Of a DNA stretch of 64,000 nucleotides, positions 17,771-27,282 are shown in pieces. Each line of letters opens with the position of its first letter. The first letter of the stretch is position 1. The translations under genes and the position numbers were made by a program. The stretch is taken from assembly GCF_023716565.1 (NCBI RefSeq), contig NZ_CP071849.1, positions 62,001-126,000 of the forward strand, read 5' to 3'. This stretch comes from Vibrio sp. SCSIO 43136 (GTDB taxonomy: Bacteria > Pseudomonadota > Gammaproteobacteria > Enterobacterales > Vibrionaceae). The notes beneath the pieces are model-generated. The model worked only from the letters and a program-made list of their open reading frames with translations. It did no database searches and had not been told where the DNA came from.

Positions 17771-17786
17771 AGCAACATATGAACCA
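17771..17786 (-). promoter_or_regulatory. Candidate sigma-54 promoter for nasA
   Basis: On the minus strand TGGTTC-ATATG-TTGCT: GG and GC are separated by exactly ten bases as in -24/-12 promoters, and the TTGCT box is perfect; the -24 box deviates from TGGCAC. It would start transcription about 35 bases before the nasA ATG. Confidence 0.45.
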
Positions 17787-17905
17787 AAATGGCTAAAATT
17801 ACATTTTCATGTTTTTAGTCATTTAAAATCAATAGTTTAAATTACCATATAACCCTAAAGTGGTAGGTGATTTATGGCTATATATAGAGGGGTTTTATTG
17901 TTTGG

Positions 17906-17942
17906 TGCACCCAAATGAGGCTGTTTGCACCACAAGAGGTCA
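17906..17942. promoter_or_regulatory. Candidate NtrC enhancer sites
   Basis: Two repeats beginning with TGCACC (17906 and 17926) start 20 bases apart, about two helical turns. The first continues CAAATGAGGCT and partly matches the NtrC pattern TGCACC-N5-GGTGCA. They lie about 130-150 bases upstream of the plus-strand sigma-54 promoter. Confidence 0.35.
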
Positions 17943-18061
17943 TTTTTTGTGGGTTGGCTCGAAAATTGGTTGTTTTTACAAGCTGGTGTTCTTATTAAAT
18001 TTCAGTGTAACTTTTTGTTTTTAAATGATTAAAAATAAAAATGAATGAAAATTACAGTTTT

Positions 18062-18077
18062 TGGCAACTTTTTTGCA
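18062..18077 (+). promoter_or_regulatory. Sigma-54 promoter for cobA-nirBD-narK
   Basis: TGGCAA-CTTTT-TTGCA has the invariant GG and GC ten bases apart and differs from TGGCAC-N5-TTGCA at one position. It lies about 55 bases before the cobA start. Confidence 0.65.
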
Positions 18078-18130
18078 CCCCCTTAAAGCAAAGTTTATGC
18101 GATTCAATTTGACCCATAGGGAGTATGGCG

Positions 18131-18970
18131 ATGAACATGATGCAAACTACCCCGACCAAACCGAAACGGTATGCTCGCCCAGGAACGGTGAGTTTAGTCG
18201 GCGCAGGCCCAGGTGACCCAGAACTGCTAACAGTCAAAGCAGTCCGTGCGATCGAAAGTGCTGACCTTATTGTTTTTGACAATCTGGTCAGTGAAGAGAT
18301 AAGAGCACTTTTTCCCGCACAAACAGAAACACTGTATGTCGGCAAAGCCAAAGGTAAGCATAGTTCAACTCAGGATGAGATCAATGTGCTACTGATCCAA
18401 GCGGCGTTGTCAGGTAAGAATGTCTGCCGAGTAAAAGGTGGAGACTCTTTTGTCTTCGGCCGTGGTGGTGAAGAGATGTTGATGCTGGCAGAGCAAGGGA
18501 TTGACGTAAAAGTTGTCCCAGGCATTACGGCGGCGTCAGGGTGTACTACTTACGCACAAATTCCACTTACCCACCGAGGCCTAGCCCAAGGCTGTACTTT
18601 TATTACAGCACACGCCGATAAGAGCTTAGACCTTAACTGGGAAGCCCTAGCCAACCTTGATCAAACCCTAGTTGTCTACATGGGGCTCAGCAAAACGGAC
18701 CTAATTCGTGAACGTCTAATCCAAGGCGGCATGTCACCAAGCACACCTATCGCTTTCATTGAGAAGGGTTGTACACCTTCACAACGTCTGTTTGTCGGCG
18801 AGCTCGACAAGCTGAGTGAGATCAAGCAGCACCATGACATTCAATCACCAGCGTTGATCGTGATTGGCAAAGTGGTGTCGGTAGCAAGTGAGATGCAAAA
18901 GCTGGCACAGCTGCAAGACCAGTTTGGTGACGTATCAATTGAACAAATGGCATTACAACGCATTGCCTAA
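18131..18970 (+). CDS. cobA: Uroporphyrinogen-III C-methyltransferase
   Basis: A 279-residue single-domain SUMT that methylates uroporphyrinogen III at C2 and C7 to give precorrin-2, the first step toward siroheme. It has the SAM-binding start [18 protein letters not shown], the VRLKGGD-like [39 protein letters not shown] and YMGL motifs. The start at 18131 keeps normal spacing from GGGAG; the ATG at 18125 is too close. Siroheme is the cofactor of the NirB product encoded next, which explains its place in the operon. A separate CysG elsewhere probably supplies the other steps. Confidence 0.92.
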   Translation: MNMMQTTPTKPKRYARPGTVSLVGAGPGDPELLTVKAVRAIESADLIVFDNLVSEEIRALFPAQTETLYVGKAKGKHSSTQDEINVLLIQAALSGKNVCRVKGGDSFVFGRGGEEMLMLAEQGIDVKVVPGITAASGCTTYAQIPLTHRGLAQGCTFITAHADKSLDLNWEALANLDQTLVVYMGLSKTDLIRERLIQGGMSPSTPIAFIEKGCTPSQRLFVGELDKLSEIKQHHDIQSPALIVIGKVVSVASEMQKLAQLQDQFGDVSIEQMALQRIA

Positions 18971-19014
18971 GTCGCAATGCCAATAAAAATTAAAGCAGAT
19001 TCAGGGAAGACAAT

Positions 19015-21549
19015 ATGAGTAAGCAAAGAATTTTAGTCGTGGGCAACGGTATGGTTGGCCACAAGTTTATCGACACATTGATTGCTTCTGAGCGTGACGA
19101 TCTAGAGATTGTCACCTTCTCAGAAGAGCCACGTTTGGCTTATGACCGAGTGCAATTAACGTCGTACCTCACGGGTAAAACCGCAGAAGACTTGGCGATG
19201 ACAGATGAAGCGTATTACCAAGCTAACGGCATCAGCTATGTGATGAATGAAAAAGTCACCAAGCTAGATACTGACGCAAAGCAGGTTGTGACGGCGTCAG
19301 GTCGCACGGAAAGCTACGACAAGCTAGTGCTTGCAACAGGCTCGTTCCCATTCGTTCCACCGATCCCAGGTAACGATCAAGAGCACTGTTATGTTTACCG
19401 TACCATCGAAGATTTAGATGCGATTGAGGCGGCGAGCAAGCAGAGCAAAAGTGGCGTTGTTGTTGGTGGCGGCCTACTCGGTTTGGAAGCGGCGAATGCT
19501 ATCAAAAACCTTGGCCTAGAAACGCACGTTGTAGAGTTTGCACCTCGCTTGATGGCCGTTCAGTTAGATGATGGCGGTGGTGCGTTGCTGCGTCGCAAGA
19601 TTGAAGACCTAGGCGTTTCGGTTCATACCGAAAAAGCGACCACTGAGATTGTTGCAGGTGAATCAGCACGTTACCGCATGAACTTTGCCGATGGTTCGTT
19701 CTTAGAAACCGATGTGATTGTTTTCTCGGCAGGCATTCGTCCACAAGATGAACTAGCAAAAGGCACTGATATCGAACTAGGCGAACGTGGCGGTATCGTG
19801 ATTAACAACGACTGTCAAACTAGCCTAGAAGATGTCTACGCCATTGGTGAGTGTGCGTTGTGGGAGAAGATGATTTTTGGTTTGGTGGCTCCGGGCTACC
19901 AGATGGCAAAAGTGGCGGCAGGCCATATTCTTGGCGATGAAGGTCAAGCGTTTGAAGGCGCTGACATGAGCACCAAGCTGAAGCTAATGGGTGTTGATGT
20001 TGCGAGTATCGGTGAAGTGCATGGTCGCACACCAGGTGCGCAGTCTTACACCTTTAATGATGAAATTGAGCAAGTCTACAAACGCCTGATTGTTTCTGAA
20101 GATGGTAGCAAGATCGTAGGTGCGGTATTGGTTGGTGATACTGATGCGTATGGCACATTGCTGCAAATGAAGCAAAACGACATGCCACTGCCAGCTAACC
20201 CATCGGTACTGATCCTGCCAAATGTTGCGGATGAAGACTCTGGTGCGATGGGGGTAGATGCTCTACCTGATAGCGCTGTGATCTGTTCATGTTTTGATGT
20301 GACAAAAGCGGATATCAAAGAAGCGGTAGCAGCGGGTTGCGCAACCATGGGTGATCTTAAAGCCAGCACTAATGCGTCGACGGGTTGTGGTGGTTGTAGT
20401 GCGCTTGCCAAACAAGTGCTTGATGCTGAATTGCTAAGCCTTGGTGTGGAAGTGAATAACGACTTGTGTGAGCACTTTGCTTACTCTCGCCAAGAACTGT
20501 CTGACATTGTTCGTATCAACAAAATCAAGACCTTCGATGAACTGCTAGAGAAATACGGTTCAGGCCACGGCTGTATGGTGTGTAAGCCAACGGTCGGTTC
20601 GATTTTGGCGTCATTCTGGAATGATTACATTCTTGAAGATCAGCACATGGAGCTGCAAGACACCAATGATATCTATCTTGGCAATATGCAAAAAGATGGT
20701 ACTTATTCGGTTGTTCCACGTATTCCGGGCGGCGAAATCACTCCAGAGAAACTGATCATCTTGGGGCAAGTGGCGCAAGAGTTTGACTTATACACCAAGA
20801 TAACTGGTGGCCAGCGTGTCGATTTGTTTGGTGCGCAGCTAAACGACCTGCCAATCATCTGGAAGAAATTGGTCGATGCAGGCTTTGAAACTGGCCACGC
20901 CTACGGCAAGTCGGTTCGTACGGTGAAATCTTGTGTAGGTAGCACTTGGTGTCGTTACGGTGTGGGTGACAGTGTTGGTTACGCTATCGACATTGAGAAC
21001 CGCTACAAAGGCCTACGTTCTCCTCATAAATTGAAATTTGCGGTATCGGGTTGTACGCGTGAGTGTGCTGAAGCCCAGTCGAAAGATATCGGTATCATCG
21101 CAACAGAAAACGGTTGGAACTTGTACGTGTGTGGTAACGGCGGTATGCGCCCACGTCACGCAGACTTGATTGCGACCGACTTAGACGAAGAAACACTGAT
21201 CAAATATGTCGACCGCGTACTCATGTTCTACATCCGTACCGCAGACCGCTTACAACGTACGTCAGTTTGGCTTGAAAACCTTGAAGGTGGCATTGAATAC
21301 CTCAAACAAGTGGTTATCGAAGACAAACTAGGCGTGTGTGACGAGCTAGAAAAAGAGATGGCTGCCAATATCGCCAAATACCAGTGTGAATGGAAAACCA
21401 CCATCGAATCCCCTGAAAAACTTAAACGTTTCAGCCACTTCATCAACAGTGCTGATCGTGATGACAACCTTAAATTTGTCTCAGTGCGCGAACAGCGTTT
21501 CCCTGAGCCAGAGCCTTCTCTGAAAATCGATGTCGTCGAAGTTGAGTAA
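19015..21549 (+). CDS. nirB: NADH-dependent nitrite reductase large subunit
   Basis: An 844-residue enzyme that reduces nitrite to ammonium in the cytoplasm. Domains in order: FAD/NADH pyridine nucleotide-disulfide oxidoreductase (residues about 4-400, with VVGNGMVGHKFID and VVVGGGLLGLEAA), a BFD-like [2Fe-2S] region (CSCFDVTK..CGGCSALAK about 425-480), then the siroheme and [4Fe-4S] domains with Cys640 and Cys646 in SCVGSTWCRYG and Cys680/Cys684 in SGCTREC. All key cysteines are present. Second gene of the cobA-nirB-nirD-narK group. Confidence 0.95.
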   Translation: MSKQRILVVGNGMVGHKFIDTLIASERDDLEIVTFSEEPRLAYDRVQLTSYLTGKTAEDLAMTDEAYYQANGISYVMNEKVTKLDTDAKQVVTASGRTESYDKLVLATGSFPFVPPIPGNDQEHCYVYRTIEDLDAIEAASKQSKSGVVVGGGLLGLEAANAIKNLGLETHVVEFAPRLMAVQLDDGGGALLRRKIEDLGVSVHTEKATTEIVAGESARYRMNFADGSFLETDVIVFSAGIRPQDELAKGTDIELGERGGIVINNDCQTSLEDVYAIGECALWEKMIFGLVAPGYQMAKVAAGHILGDEGQAFEGADMSTKLKLMGVDVASIGEVHGRTPGAQSYTFNDEIEQVYKRLIVSEDGSKIVGAVLVGDTDAYGTLLQMKQNDMPLPANPSVLILPNVADEDSGAMGVDALPDSAVICSCFDVTKADIKEAVAAGCATMGDLKASTNASTGCGGCSALAKQVLDAELLSLGVEVNNDLCEHFAYSRQELSDIVRINKIKTFDELLEKYGSGHGCMVCKPTVGSILASFWNDYILEDQHMELQDTNDIYLGNMQKDGTYSVVPRIPGGEITPEKLIILGQVAQEFDLYTKITGGQRVDLFGAQLNDLPIIWKKLVDAGFETGHAYGKSVRTVKSCVGSTWCRYGVGDSVGYAIDIENRYKGLRSPHKLKFAVSGCTRECAEAQSKDIGIIATENGWNLYVCGNGGMRPRHADLIATDLDEETLIKYVDRVLMFYIRTADRLQRTSVWLENLEGGIEYLKQVVIEDKLGVCDELEKEMAANIAKYQCEWKTTIESPEKLKRFSHFINSADRDDNLKFVSVREQRFPEPEPSLKIDVVEVE

Positions 21550-21581
21550 CCAAATTACATATTTAAGTTAGGAGATATGCC

Positions 21582-21941
21582 ATGGAAAAGTGGGTAAGTA
21601 TTTGTTCAGTAGAAGATATTGCGCCAAACGTAGGTGTGTGCGCACTGGTAGAAGGCAAGCAAGTCGCCGTGTTTAACGACGCACGCAGTGGTCAGCTATA
21701 TGCCATTTCTAATTACGACCCAATCGGTAAAGCCAACATTTTGTCTCGCGGCATTATTGGCACCATCGAAGGTGAACCTTATGTGGCGTCGCCGCTTTAT
21801 AAGCAGCATTTCCATCTTGCGACCGGCGCATGTTTGGAAGAGCCGCAACACTCGATTGAGACCTTTGGATTGAAAGTTGAAGCAGGACAAATTTTCGTTG
21901 CTGCTAAAGAACTTGCACCAACCGCTCAAGCGGTCGCATAA
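21582..21941 (+). CDS. nirD: Nitrite reductase small subunit
   Basis: A 119-residue NirD with a Rieske-like fold (NYDPIGKANILSRGIIGTIEGEPYVASPLYKQHFHLATGACLE). As in other NirD proteins, the Rieske cysteine-histidine ligands are mostly lost; the subunit supports NirB activity. AGGAG precedes the ATG, 32 bases after nirB. Confidence 0.93.
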   Translation: MEKWVSICSVEDIAPNVGVCALVEGKQVAVFNDARSGQLYAISNYDPIGKANILSRGIIGTIEGEPYVASPLYKQHFHLATGACLEEPQHSIETFGLKVEAGQIFVAAKELAPTAQAVA

Positions 21942-22036
21942 GCGTTTTATCGCAAATAAAGAATATAAAAAATAATTAGATTCGCCCCGAGGTCTTGCAC
22001 TTTTGGCTAAGGGGCACCTCTTAAGGAATAACCGTT

Positions 22037-23506
22037 ATGGAAGACACTAAATTTTCAATATTTTCGTTTAAGGGCAAGATGAAAATCTTGCACCTGAGCT
22101 GGATGGCGTTTTTTATTACCTTCGTCGTCTGGTTCAACTTTGCGCCAATGTTATCAATGGTCAAAGAGACCTTGGGATTGACGACTCAAGAGATCAAAAC
22201 ACTGTTGATTCTTAACGTGGCTTTGACCATACCAGCTCGTGTGGTGATCGGTATGCTTACCGATAAATACGGGCCTCGATTAGTTTACTCTGCGCTGCTG
22301 GCCGTCTGTTCCATCCCCTGTTTTATGTTCGCTTTTGCAGACTCTTTCATGCAAGCGGCGATCGCCCGTTTCCTATTGGGCTTTATCGGTGCAGGCTTTG
22401 TTATCGGTATTCGCTTGGTATCTGAATGGTTCCCACATGATGAACTGGGTACGGCAGAAGGCATTTACGGTGGTTGGGGTAACTTCGGTTCTGCGGCCGC
22501 AGCATTTACCCTACCAACCGTCGCTGTGATGTTCGGTGGTGAAGATGGTTGGCGTTACGCAACGGCTATCACAGGTGTGATGAGCTTGGTGTTCTCTTTC
22601 ATCTTCTTCAAAAACGTAACTGATACGCCAAAGGGTTCGACTTACTTCAAACCGAAACACCTAACAGCGATGGAAGTGACTTCAAAAGGTGACTTTTATT
22701 TCCTACTGCTGATGAAAATCCCAATGTATGCGGTACTTGGTTTATTGGCTTGGAAACTGTCTCCTTCAAACATCGGCATGCTTTCTGACCTTGTGGTTAA
22801 CGGTATTTATGCAGGCCTTGTGGCACTTTACCTACTCGAAGCAAGCCAAGTATGGAAGGTGAACAAAGGCATTTTCGAAAAGCCGGTTGAAGAGATCCAT
22901 CAGTACAAGTTCAAGCAAGTAGCGGTACTGAATGTGCTTTACTTTGCAACTTTCGGTTCAGAGCTAGCGGTGGTTTCTATGTTGCCTCTGTTCTTCTCTG
23001 AAACATTCGAATTGTCACCTGTATTGGCAGGTATGGTCGCTTCAGCGTATGCCTTCATGAACTTGATGTCTCGCCCAGGTGGCGGTTGGATTTCTGATAA
23101 GTTTGGTCGCAAATCGACGCTACTTATCTTGACCGCAGGTCTTGCTGTTGGCTACTTCATGATGGGTCAAGTTGGTAGTGAGTGGCCAATCTGGCTAGCA
23201 GTTGTGGTTGCTATGGTCTGTTCGTTCTTCGTTCAAGCGGGTGAAGGTGCAGTGTTTGCAACGGTTCCACTTATCAAGCGTCGCATGACAGGTCAGATTG
23301 CAGGCATGACAGGTGCATACGGCAACGTGGGCGCAGTAACTTACCTAACGATTCTTTCGTTCGTTGATTACCAAACTTTCTTCTACGTGATTGCTGGCAC
23401 AGCAGTGCTAGGCTTTGTCGCTCTACTATTTATGGAAGAGCCAAGCGGTAAGATTGCAGAGGTGAATGAAGATGGCAGCGTGACATTGATTGACGTGTCG
23501 CACTAA
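22037..23506 (+). CDS. narK: Nitrate/nitrite transporter, MFS family
   Basis: A 489-residue major facilitator protein with about twelve transmembrane helices. The NarK/NasA signature glycine-rich segments are visible: [13 protein letters not shown] in helix 5 and [16 protein letters not shown] in helix 11, plus [15 protein letters not shown] in loop 2-3. It brings nitrate into the cell for assimilation. The roughly 60-residue insertion in the middle ([29 protein letters not shown]) is typical of the longer bacterial nitrate transporters. Preceded by AAGGA after a 95-base gap, probably last gene of the nir operon. Confidence 0.92.
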   Translation: MEDTKFSIFSFKGKMKILHLSWMAFFITFVVWFNFAPMLSMVKETLGLTTQEIKTLLILNVALTIPARVVIGMLTDKYGPRLVYSALLAVCSIPCFMFAFADSFMQAAIARFLLGFIGAGFVIGIRLVSEWFPHDELGTAEGIYGGWGNFGSAAAAFTLPTVAVMFGGEDGWRYATAITGVMSLVFSFIFFKNVTDTPKGSTYFKPKHLTAMEVTSKGDFYFLLLMKIPMYAVLGLLAWKLSPSNIGMLSDLVVNGIYAGLVALYLLEASQVWKVNKGIFEKPVEEIHQYKFKQVAVLNVLYFATFGSELAVVSMLPLFFSETFELSPVLAGMVASAYAFMNLMSRPGGGWISDKFGRKSTLLILTAGLAVGYFMMGQVGSEWPIWLAVVVAMVCSFFVQAGEGAVFATVPLIKRRMTGQIAGMTGAYGNVGAVTYLTILSFVDYQTFFYVIAGTAVLGFVALLFMEEPSGKIAEVNEDGSVTLIDVSH

Positions 23507-23515
23507 TGTTCTTAG

Positions 23516-23663
23516 GTTCTCCCCCTTTTCAAGCGACCGGCGCTCCGGGGGGAGGCTAGGAGGGGTTAATTTGCGGGCGTATTTCAAGTGATACATTTAG
23601 CTATATATTTACTACCCACCTCTTTTTAACCCCCTCTAACTCCCCCTTGAAAAGGGGGAGAAC
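23516..23663. repeat. Palindromic MITE-like repeat element
   Basis: A 148-base element bounded by a perfect 18-bp inverted repeat (GTTCTCCCCCTTTTCAAG at 23516-23533 and its complement at 23646-23663), with further inverted pairing inside (GGAGGGGTTAA / TTAACCCCCTC). It lies between narK and the kinase gene. This kind of CCCCCTTGAAAAGGGGG element looks like a non-coding mobile or palindromic repeat; I cannot check for other genome copies. Confidence 0.6.
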
Positions 23664-23671
23664 TAGTTCTC

Positions 23672-23700
23672 GCTCAGTGGTCGGAGTCCGGCCACTGAGC
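23672..23700 (+). terminator. Strong hairpin before the kinase/phosphatase gene
   Basis: GCTCAGTGG and CCACTGAGC pair, with an inner CGGA/TCCG helix, giving a long stem 18 bases before the kinase start codon. Only a short TTT follows, so it could be a weak terminator of narK, an attenuator, or part of the adjacent repeat. Confidence 0.45.
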
Positions 23701-23718
23701 TTTCATCGGTAGGAAGTC

Positions 23719-25470
23719 ATGAACGCAAAACTGCAACACACTCAAGCCAAGCTCTCACTCAAGTTTGGTGGCTGCTCCTTGAAGGGCAGAAGAGAAGAAA
23801 ATCAGGATGCATTTATTGTGAATGCGCCAGATAACTTGGAAGAACTCACGCATAAGGGGGTCGTTGCGTCGATCGCCGATGGTGTGAGTTGCAGCAACGT
23901 TAGCCAGCAAGCAAGCCATATCGCAACCACTCAGTTCGTGACGGACTATTTCGCTACCCCAGATAGTTGGAGCACACGCCATGCTGCGGGATCAATTATC
24001 AAAACCCTTAATCGCTGGCTGTTTGAGCAAGGGGAGAAGCAAGCACTTACTCATAACAGCTTAGTCACCACTTTTAGCTCGGTGATTTTTAAATCCAATA
24101 CGGCTCATATTTTTCACGTGGGTGATAGCCGTATCTATCGTATTCGTGACAATCAGATCCATTTGTTAACCCGAGATCACCAACGCACTAACTTCGGACA
24201 AGCCGCTTATTTAACTCGTGCTTTAGGCATGGATAACACGCTAGAAGTGGACTACCAGAGCGTATCGTTACAGGTGGGTGACCGTTTTATTCTGACCACG
24301 GATGGTGTGCATGATCATATGGAACAAGAGGTGCTGCAACGTCTTGCATCGACTGTTCAGATTCAAGATTTTGAGGCGTTAAGCCAAACCATCTGTGAGC
24401 AAGCACTCACTAATCAAAGCCCAGATAATGTAAGCTGCTTAATTGTGGAAGTGACAGAACTTCCAGGGCATTCACTACTAGAACATCAGCAATTGACCTT
24501 GCAGCGCTCTATTCCCCCAGCGCTCAGGGTCGCCCAAAAAATTGATGACTACCGTATCGAGAAAGTGCTGTTTGCTGGCACTCGTAGTCATGTTTATCTG
24601 GTGACTGAAGAGACTTCAGGCAAACAGATGGTGCTTAAAGCGCCGTCGCCTTTTTACGCAGACGATATTGAGTTCCTTACTCACTTTTCTAATGAGTACT
24701 GGATAGGCAGCCAACTCGACAGTGATCGAGTGATGCGTATGTACCCTAAACCTCGCCAATCGAAATTTGTTTACCAGTTGTGTGAGTACATTGATGGCAT
24801 CAACCTTCGCCAATGGATGTACGATAATCCAACGCCATCATTAGCCAGTGTTCGAACGATTTTAGATAAATTGATCAAAGCCGTACGTGTCTTACAGCGT
24901 GCGGATATGGTGCATCGAGATCTAAAACCTGAGAACGTGATGCTAACCACAGACGGCAGCATCAAGATCATCGATTTGGGTGCTGTTCAGGTTCAAGGGT
25001 TAGAAGAGATCTCACCAGAAAAGTCGGACGATACGCCTTTAGGCGCAATTAATTATACCGCACCCGAGACGATTAACCACGGTGAAGCGACCATTTGCTC
25101 CGATCTGTTTTCTGTGGCGGTGATAGGTTATGAGATGCTCGCAGGTGAGCTGCCCTATAAAGCGACTTCAGGGCAAAATGTACAAAATGCTCGTCATATG
25201 AAGTGGGACTATCGCCCTTTAAAGCAGTATCGAGATGATATTCCAGAGTGGGTGGACTTGGTGTTCCAAAAAGGTGTGCATCATTTGCCCGCCAAACGCT
25301 ATGACGTACTGAGCGAGTTTGTCTCCGACCTCTATACGCCGAATAAAGCGTTGCAAAAAGAGTTAGAAGAAAAGCCTCTGCTAGAGCGAAACCCTGTGGC
25401 ATTTTGGAAAGCCGTTGCATTGATTGCCATTACGATTGCAGTGGTCGAGTTTTTAGTCATGGTGGGGTAG
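23719..25470 (+). CDS. PP2C phosphatase-Ser/Thr kinase fusion protein
   Basis: A 583-residue bifunctional signalling protein. Residues about 10-245 are a PP2C-type phosphatase (GRREENQDAF, IADGVS, GDSRIYRI, LTTDGVHDH, SPDNVSCLIVEV), and about 265-530 a Hanks-type kinase with catalytic Asp401 in MVHRDLKPENVML and the IIDLGAV metal-binding triad. A single C-terminal transmembrane helix (about 562-582) anchors it. Phosphatase-kinase fusions of this type recur beside nitrate-assimilation genes in Vibrio, Shewanella and Pseudomonas relatives. Substrates are unknown; control of nitrate uptake or reduction is inferred from context. Confidence 0.88.
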   Translation: MNAKLQHTQAKLSLKFGGCSLKGRREENQDAFIVNAPDNLEELTHKGVVASIADGVSCSNVSQQASHIATTQFVTDYFATPDSWSTRHAAGSIIKTLNRWLFEQGEKQALTHNSLVTTFSSVIFKSNTAHIFHVGDSRIYRIRDNQIHLLTRDHQRTNFGQAAYLTRALGMDNTLEVDYQSVSLQVGDRFILTTDGVHDHMEQEVLQRLASTVQIQDFEALSQTICEQALTNQSPDNVSCLIVEVTELPGHSLLEHQQLTLQRSIPPALRVAQKIDDYRIEKVLFAGTRSHVYLVTEETSGKQMVLKAPSPFYADDIEFLTHFSNEYWIGSQLDSDRVMRMYPKPRQSKFVYQLCEYIDGINLRQWMYDNPTPSLASVRTILDKLIKAVRVLQRADMVHRDLKPENVMLTTDGSIKIIDLGAVQVQGLEEISPEKSDDTPLGAINYTAPETINHGEATICSDLFSVAVIGYEMLAGELPYKATSGQNVQNARHMKWDYRPLKQYRDDIPEWVDLVFQKGVHHLPAKRYDVLSEFVSDLYTPNKALQKELEEKPLLERNPVAFWKAVALIAITIAVVEFLVMVG

Positions 25471-25507
25471 CGCACAAAAGCGCAATGTCGGCCTTTAGTC
25501 TCGAATC

Positions 25508-25526
25508 TCCCAGCGCTAGGCTGGGA
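25508..25526 (+). terminator. Small hairpin before nnr gene
   Basis: TCCCAGC-GCTAG-GCTGGGA forms a seven-bp stem that would cover the ribosome site of the upstream ATG at 25530 and has no T-run. It supports starting the next gene at 25563. Confidence 0.35.
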
Positions 25527-25562
25527 TAAATGATTGAGATATTGCTAAGCAAAGGCCGAGTC

Positions 25563-27071
25563 ATGAATTCCAGCCCACTTCCCCCATCCTTGTTTCCTTC
25601 ATCCTTATATAGCGCTGAAGCTGTGCGCCAAGGCGAGCAACTTGCCGCTAGAACCCAAAGTATTCCGATGTACCAACTCATGGAGCGAGCAGGAGAAGCT
25701 GTTTTCCAGTACGCTCGTCAGCACCATCCAGAGGCCAATCATTGGTTGGTGTGTTGTGGAGGTGGCAACAATGGTGGTGATGGTTATGTGGTGGCAAGAT
25801 TGGCTAAACACGCTGGAGTGGAGGTTAAACTTTGGCACGTGGGTGACCCCAGCAAACTGACAGGAGATGCTGCAATCGCCCGTGATGCGTGGCTTAAAGC
25901 TGAAGGGGATATTGCAGAAGTAGAAGAGCTGATCCCGCCGAAAACAGAGCTGATCATAGATGCGATTTTAGGCACTGGGTTAAACGGTCAGATAAGGGCT
26001 GCGCAACAACAGCTGATCGAAGCGGTAAACTTAGCAGAGGTGCCTGTGGTCTCTGTTGATGTGCCATCTGGGCTATGCGCTAATACTGGAGTATCGCTTG
26101 GCCAAGCGATTCTTGCGCATAGTACGGTCACTTTCATCGGAGTGAAACAAGGCCTTGTGACTGGGCAGGCTGCACAATTTGTCGGCGAGCTCTGTTTTGC
26201 AGGCTTAGGCGTTGACGATACGTTTTCAACCCAGCAAGCCTCGCAAATCTCGGTTATTTCCGAACATTTAGTTGCCAAGTATTTAGGCCCTCGCAAACGA
26301 ACGGCGCATAAAGGCGATCATGGTAAAGTCACCTGTATTGGTGGGGATAGCGGCATGGCTGGGGCAATTCGGTTGGCCTCAGAAGCTTGCTTGCGAGTTG
26401 GCGCAGGATTAACCGCTGTGCTCACTCAGCCAGACAATGTAAGTGCTATCGTTACTGCTCGCCCAGAGGTGATGGCAAAGGGGTGGCAGGAAGACCAAAC
26501 AGCACTGCAAAATCAGTGTGAATGGAGTGACGTATTAGTGCTTGGACCGGGGCTCGGGCAGAATACATGGGGACATTCGCTGTTTAAAGATGTTATCCAT
26601 AGTCAAAAACCAATGGTCTTGGATGCCGATGGTCTCAATTGGTTGGCAAAAGCTCCTAATACTCATTCACAACGTATCATCACTCCTCATCCGGGAGAAG
26701 CGGCCAGGCTACTTGGTACCAGTATCGCTAAGGTTGAAGCCAATCGATACCAAGCGGTTCGTGCATTGCAGCAAAAATATGGCGGCGTTGTGGTGCTCAA
26801 AGGGGCGGGGACATTAGTCGATGATGGCTCACACTGTTATGTTTGTCGTGCAGGCAACCCCGGTATGGCGACAGGCGGAATGGGCGATGTGTTGTCTGGG
26901 GTGATTGGTGGTTTATTAGCGCAAAAACTGTCGCTGATTGAAGCAGCCACCCTTGGTGTTTGGTTACATAGCCACGCTGCTGATCGATGTGCTCAGCAGC
27001 ATGGTGAGCGTGGCTTATTAGCGAGTGACCTATTTGACGAGATCCGTCGACTCGTCAACTCATACCAATAA
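25563..27071 (+). CDS. nnr: Bifunctional NAD(P)HX epimerase/dehydratase
   Basis: A 502-residue YjeF-type enzyme that repairs hydrated NADH and NADPH. The N-terminal epimerase domain has CCGGGNNGGDGYVVARLA and VDVPSGLCANTG; the C-terminal ADP-dependent dehydratase has HKGDHGKVTCIGGDSGMAGA, LGPGLGQ, LDADGLNWL and NPGMATGGMGDVLSGVIGG. I chose the ATG at 25563, preceded by AAAGG; 25530 is possible. In many gammaproteobacteria nnr sits in the tsaE-amiB region, so this location after the nitrate cluster is unusual. Confidence 0.9.
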   Translation: MNSSPLPPSLFPSSLYSAEAVRQGEQLAARTQSIPMYQLMERAGEAVFQYARQHHPEANHWLVCCGGGNNGGDGYVVARLAKHAGVEVKLWHVGDPSKLTGDAAIARDAWLKAEGDIAEVEELIPPKTELIIDAILGTGLNGQIRAAQQQLIEAVNLAEVPVVSVDVPSGLCANTGVSLGQAILAHSTVTFIGVKQGLVTGQAAQFVGELCFAGLGVDDTFSTQQASQISVISEHLVAKYLGPRKRTAHKGDHGKVTCIGGDSGMAGAIRLASEACLRVGAGLTAVLTQPDNVSAIVTARPEVMAKGWQEDQTALQNQCEWSDVLVLGPGLGQNTWGHSLFKDVIHSQKPMVLDADGLNWLAKAPNTHSQRIITPHPGEAARLLGTSIAKVEANRYQAVRALQQKYGGVVVLKGAGTLVDDGSHCYVCRAGNPGMATGGMGDVLSGVIGGLLAQKLSLIEAATLGVWLHSHAADRCAQQHGERGLLASDLFDEIRRLVNSYQ

Positions 27072-27175
27072 ATGTACATTTCGATTATGGACAAGTCTTT
27101 TTGGTGTGATTGTGAGATCCGACCGCAAAAATTCGGTTTTAGCATTTCTCCTGATGTGCAGCAGCGCTAGGCTAT

Positions 27176-27280
27176 GACACCAATCCATCTAAATATCTGA
27201 TCAGCCTAGATAGTCCATATTTCCTTTAGCTGCGTCAGAAATCGTATCCCTAGTCCCTACTAGGCTAAATCAAATAATTG
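27176..27280. repeat. Dispersed repeat, partial copy (family B)
   Basis: About 90 bases closely match the sequence at 46258-46346, sharing ACCAATCC, TAGTCCATATTTCCT, GCGTCAGAAATC and TATCCCTAGTCCC. The right half and right terminal repeat of the full copy are missing or altered here. It ends at the start codon of the next gene and may supply its upstream sequence. Confidence 0.65.
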
Positions 27281-27282
27281 TT

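Larger units (their letters stand above)
17724..18130. promoter_or_regulatory. Divergent nasA/cobA control region
   Basis: About 400 AT-rich bases between nasA and cobA with no ORF. It contains a sigma-54-type promoter for each direction (17771-17786 minus; 18062-18077 plus) and a pair of TGCACC half-sites at 17906 and 17926 that resemble NtrC binding sites. Confidence 0.6.

Noticed and set aside
27090..27175. Promoter or small RNA in the nnr downstream region
   Set aside because: No hairpin with a T-run or convincing -10/-35 seen; the repeat element explains the conserved part.
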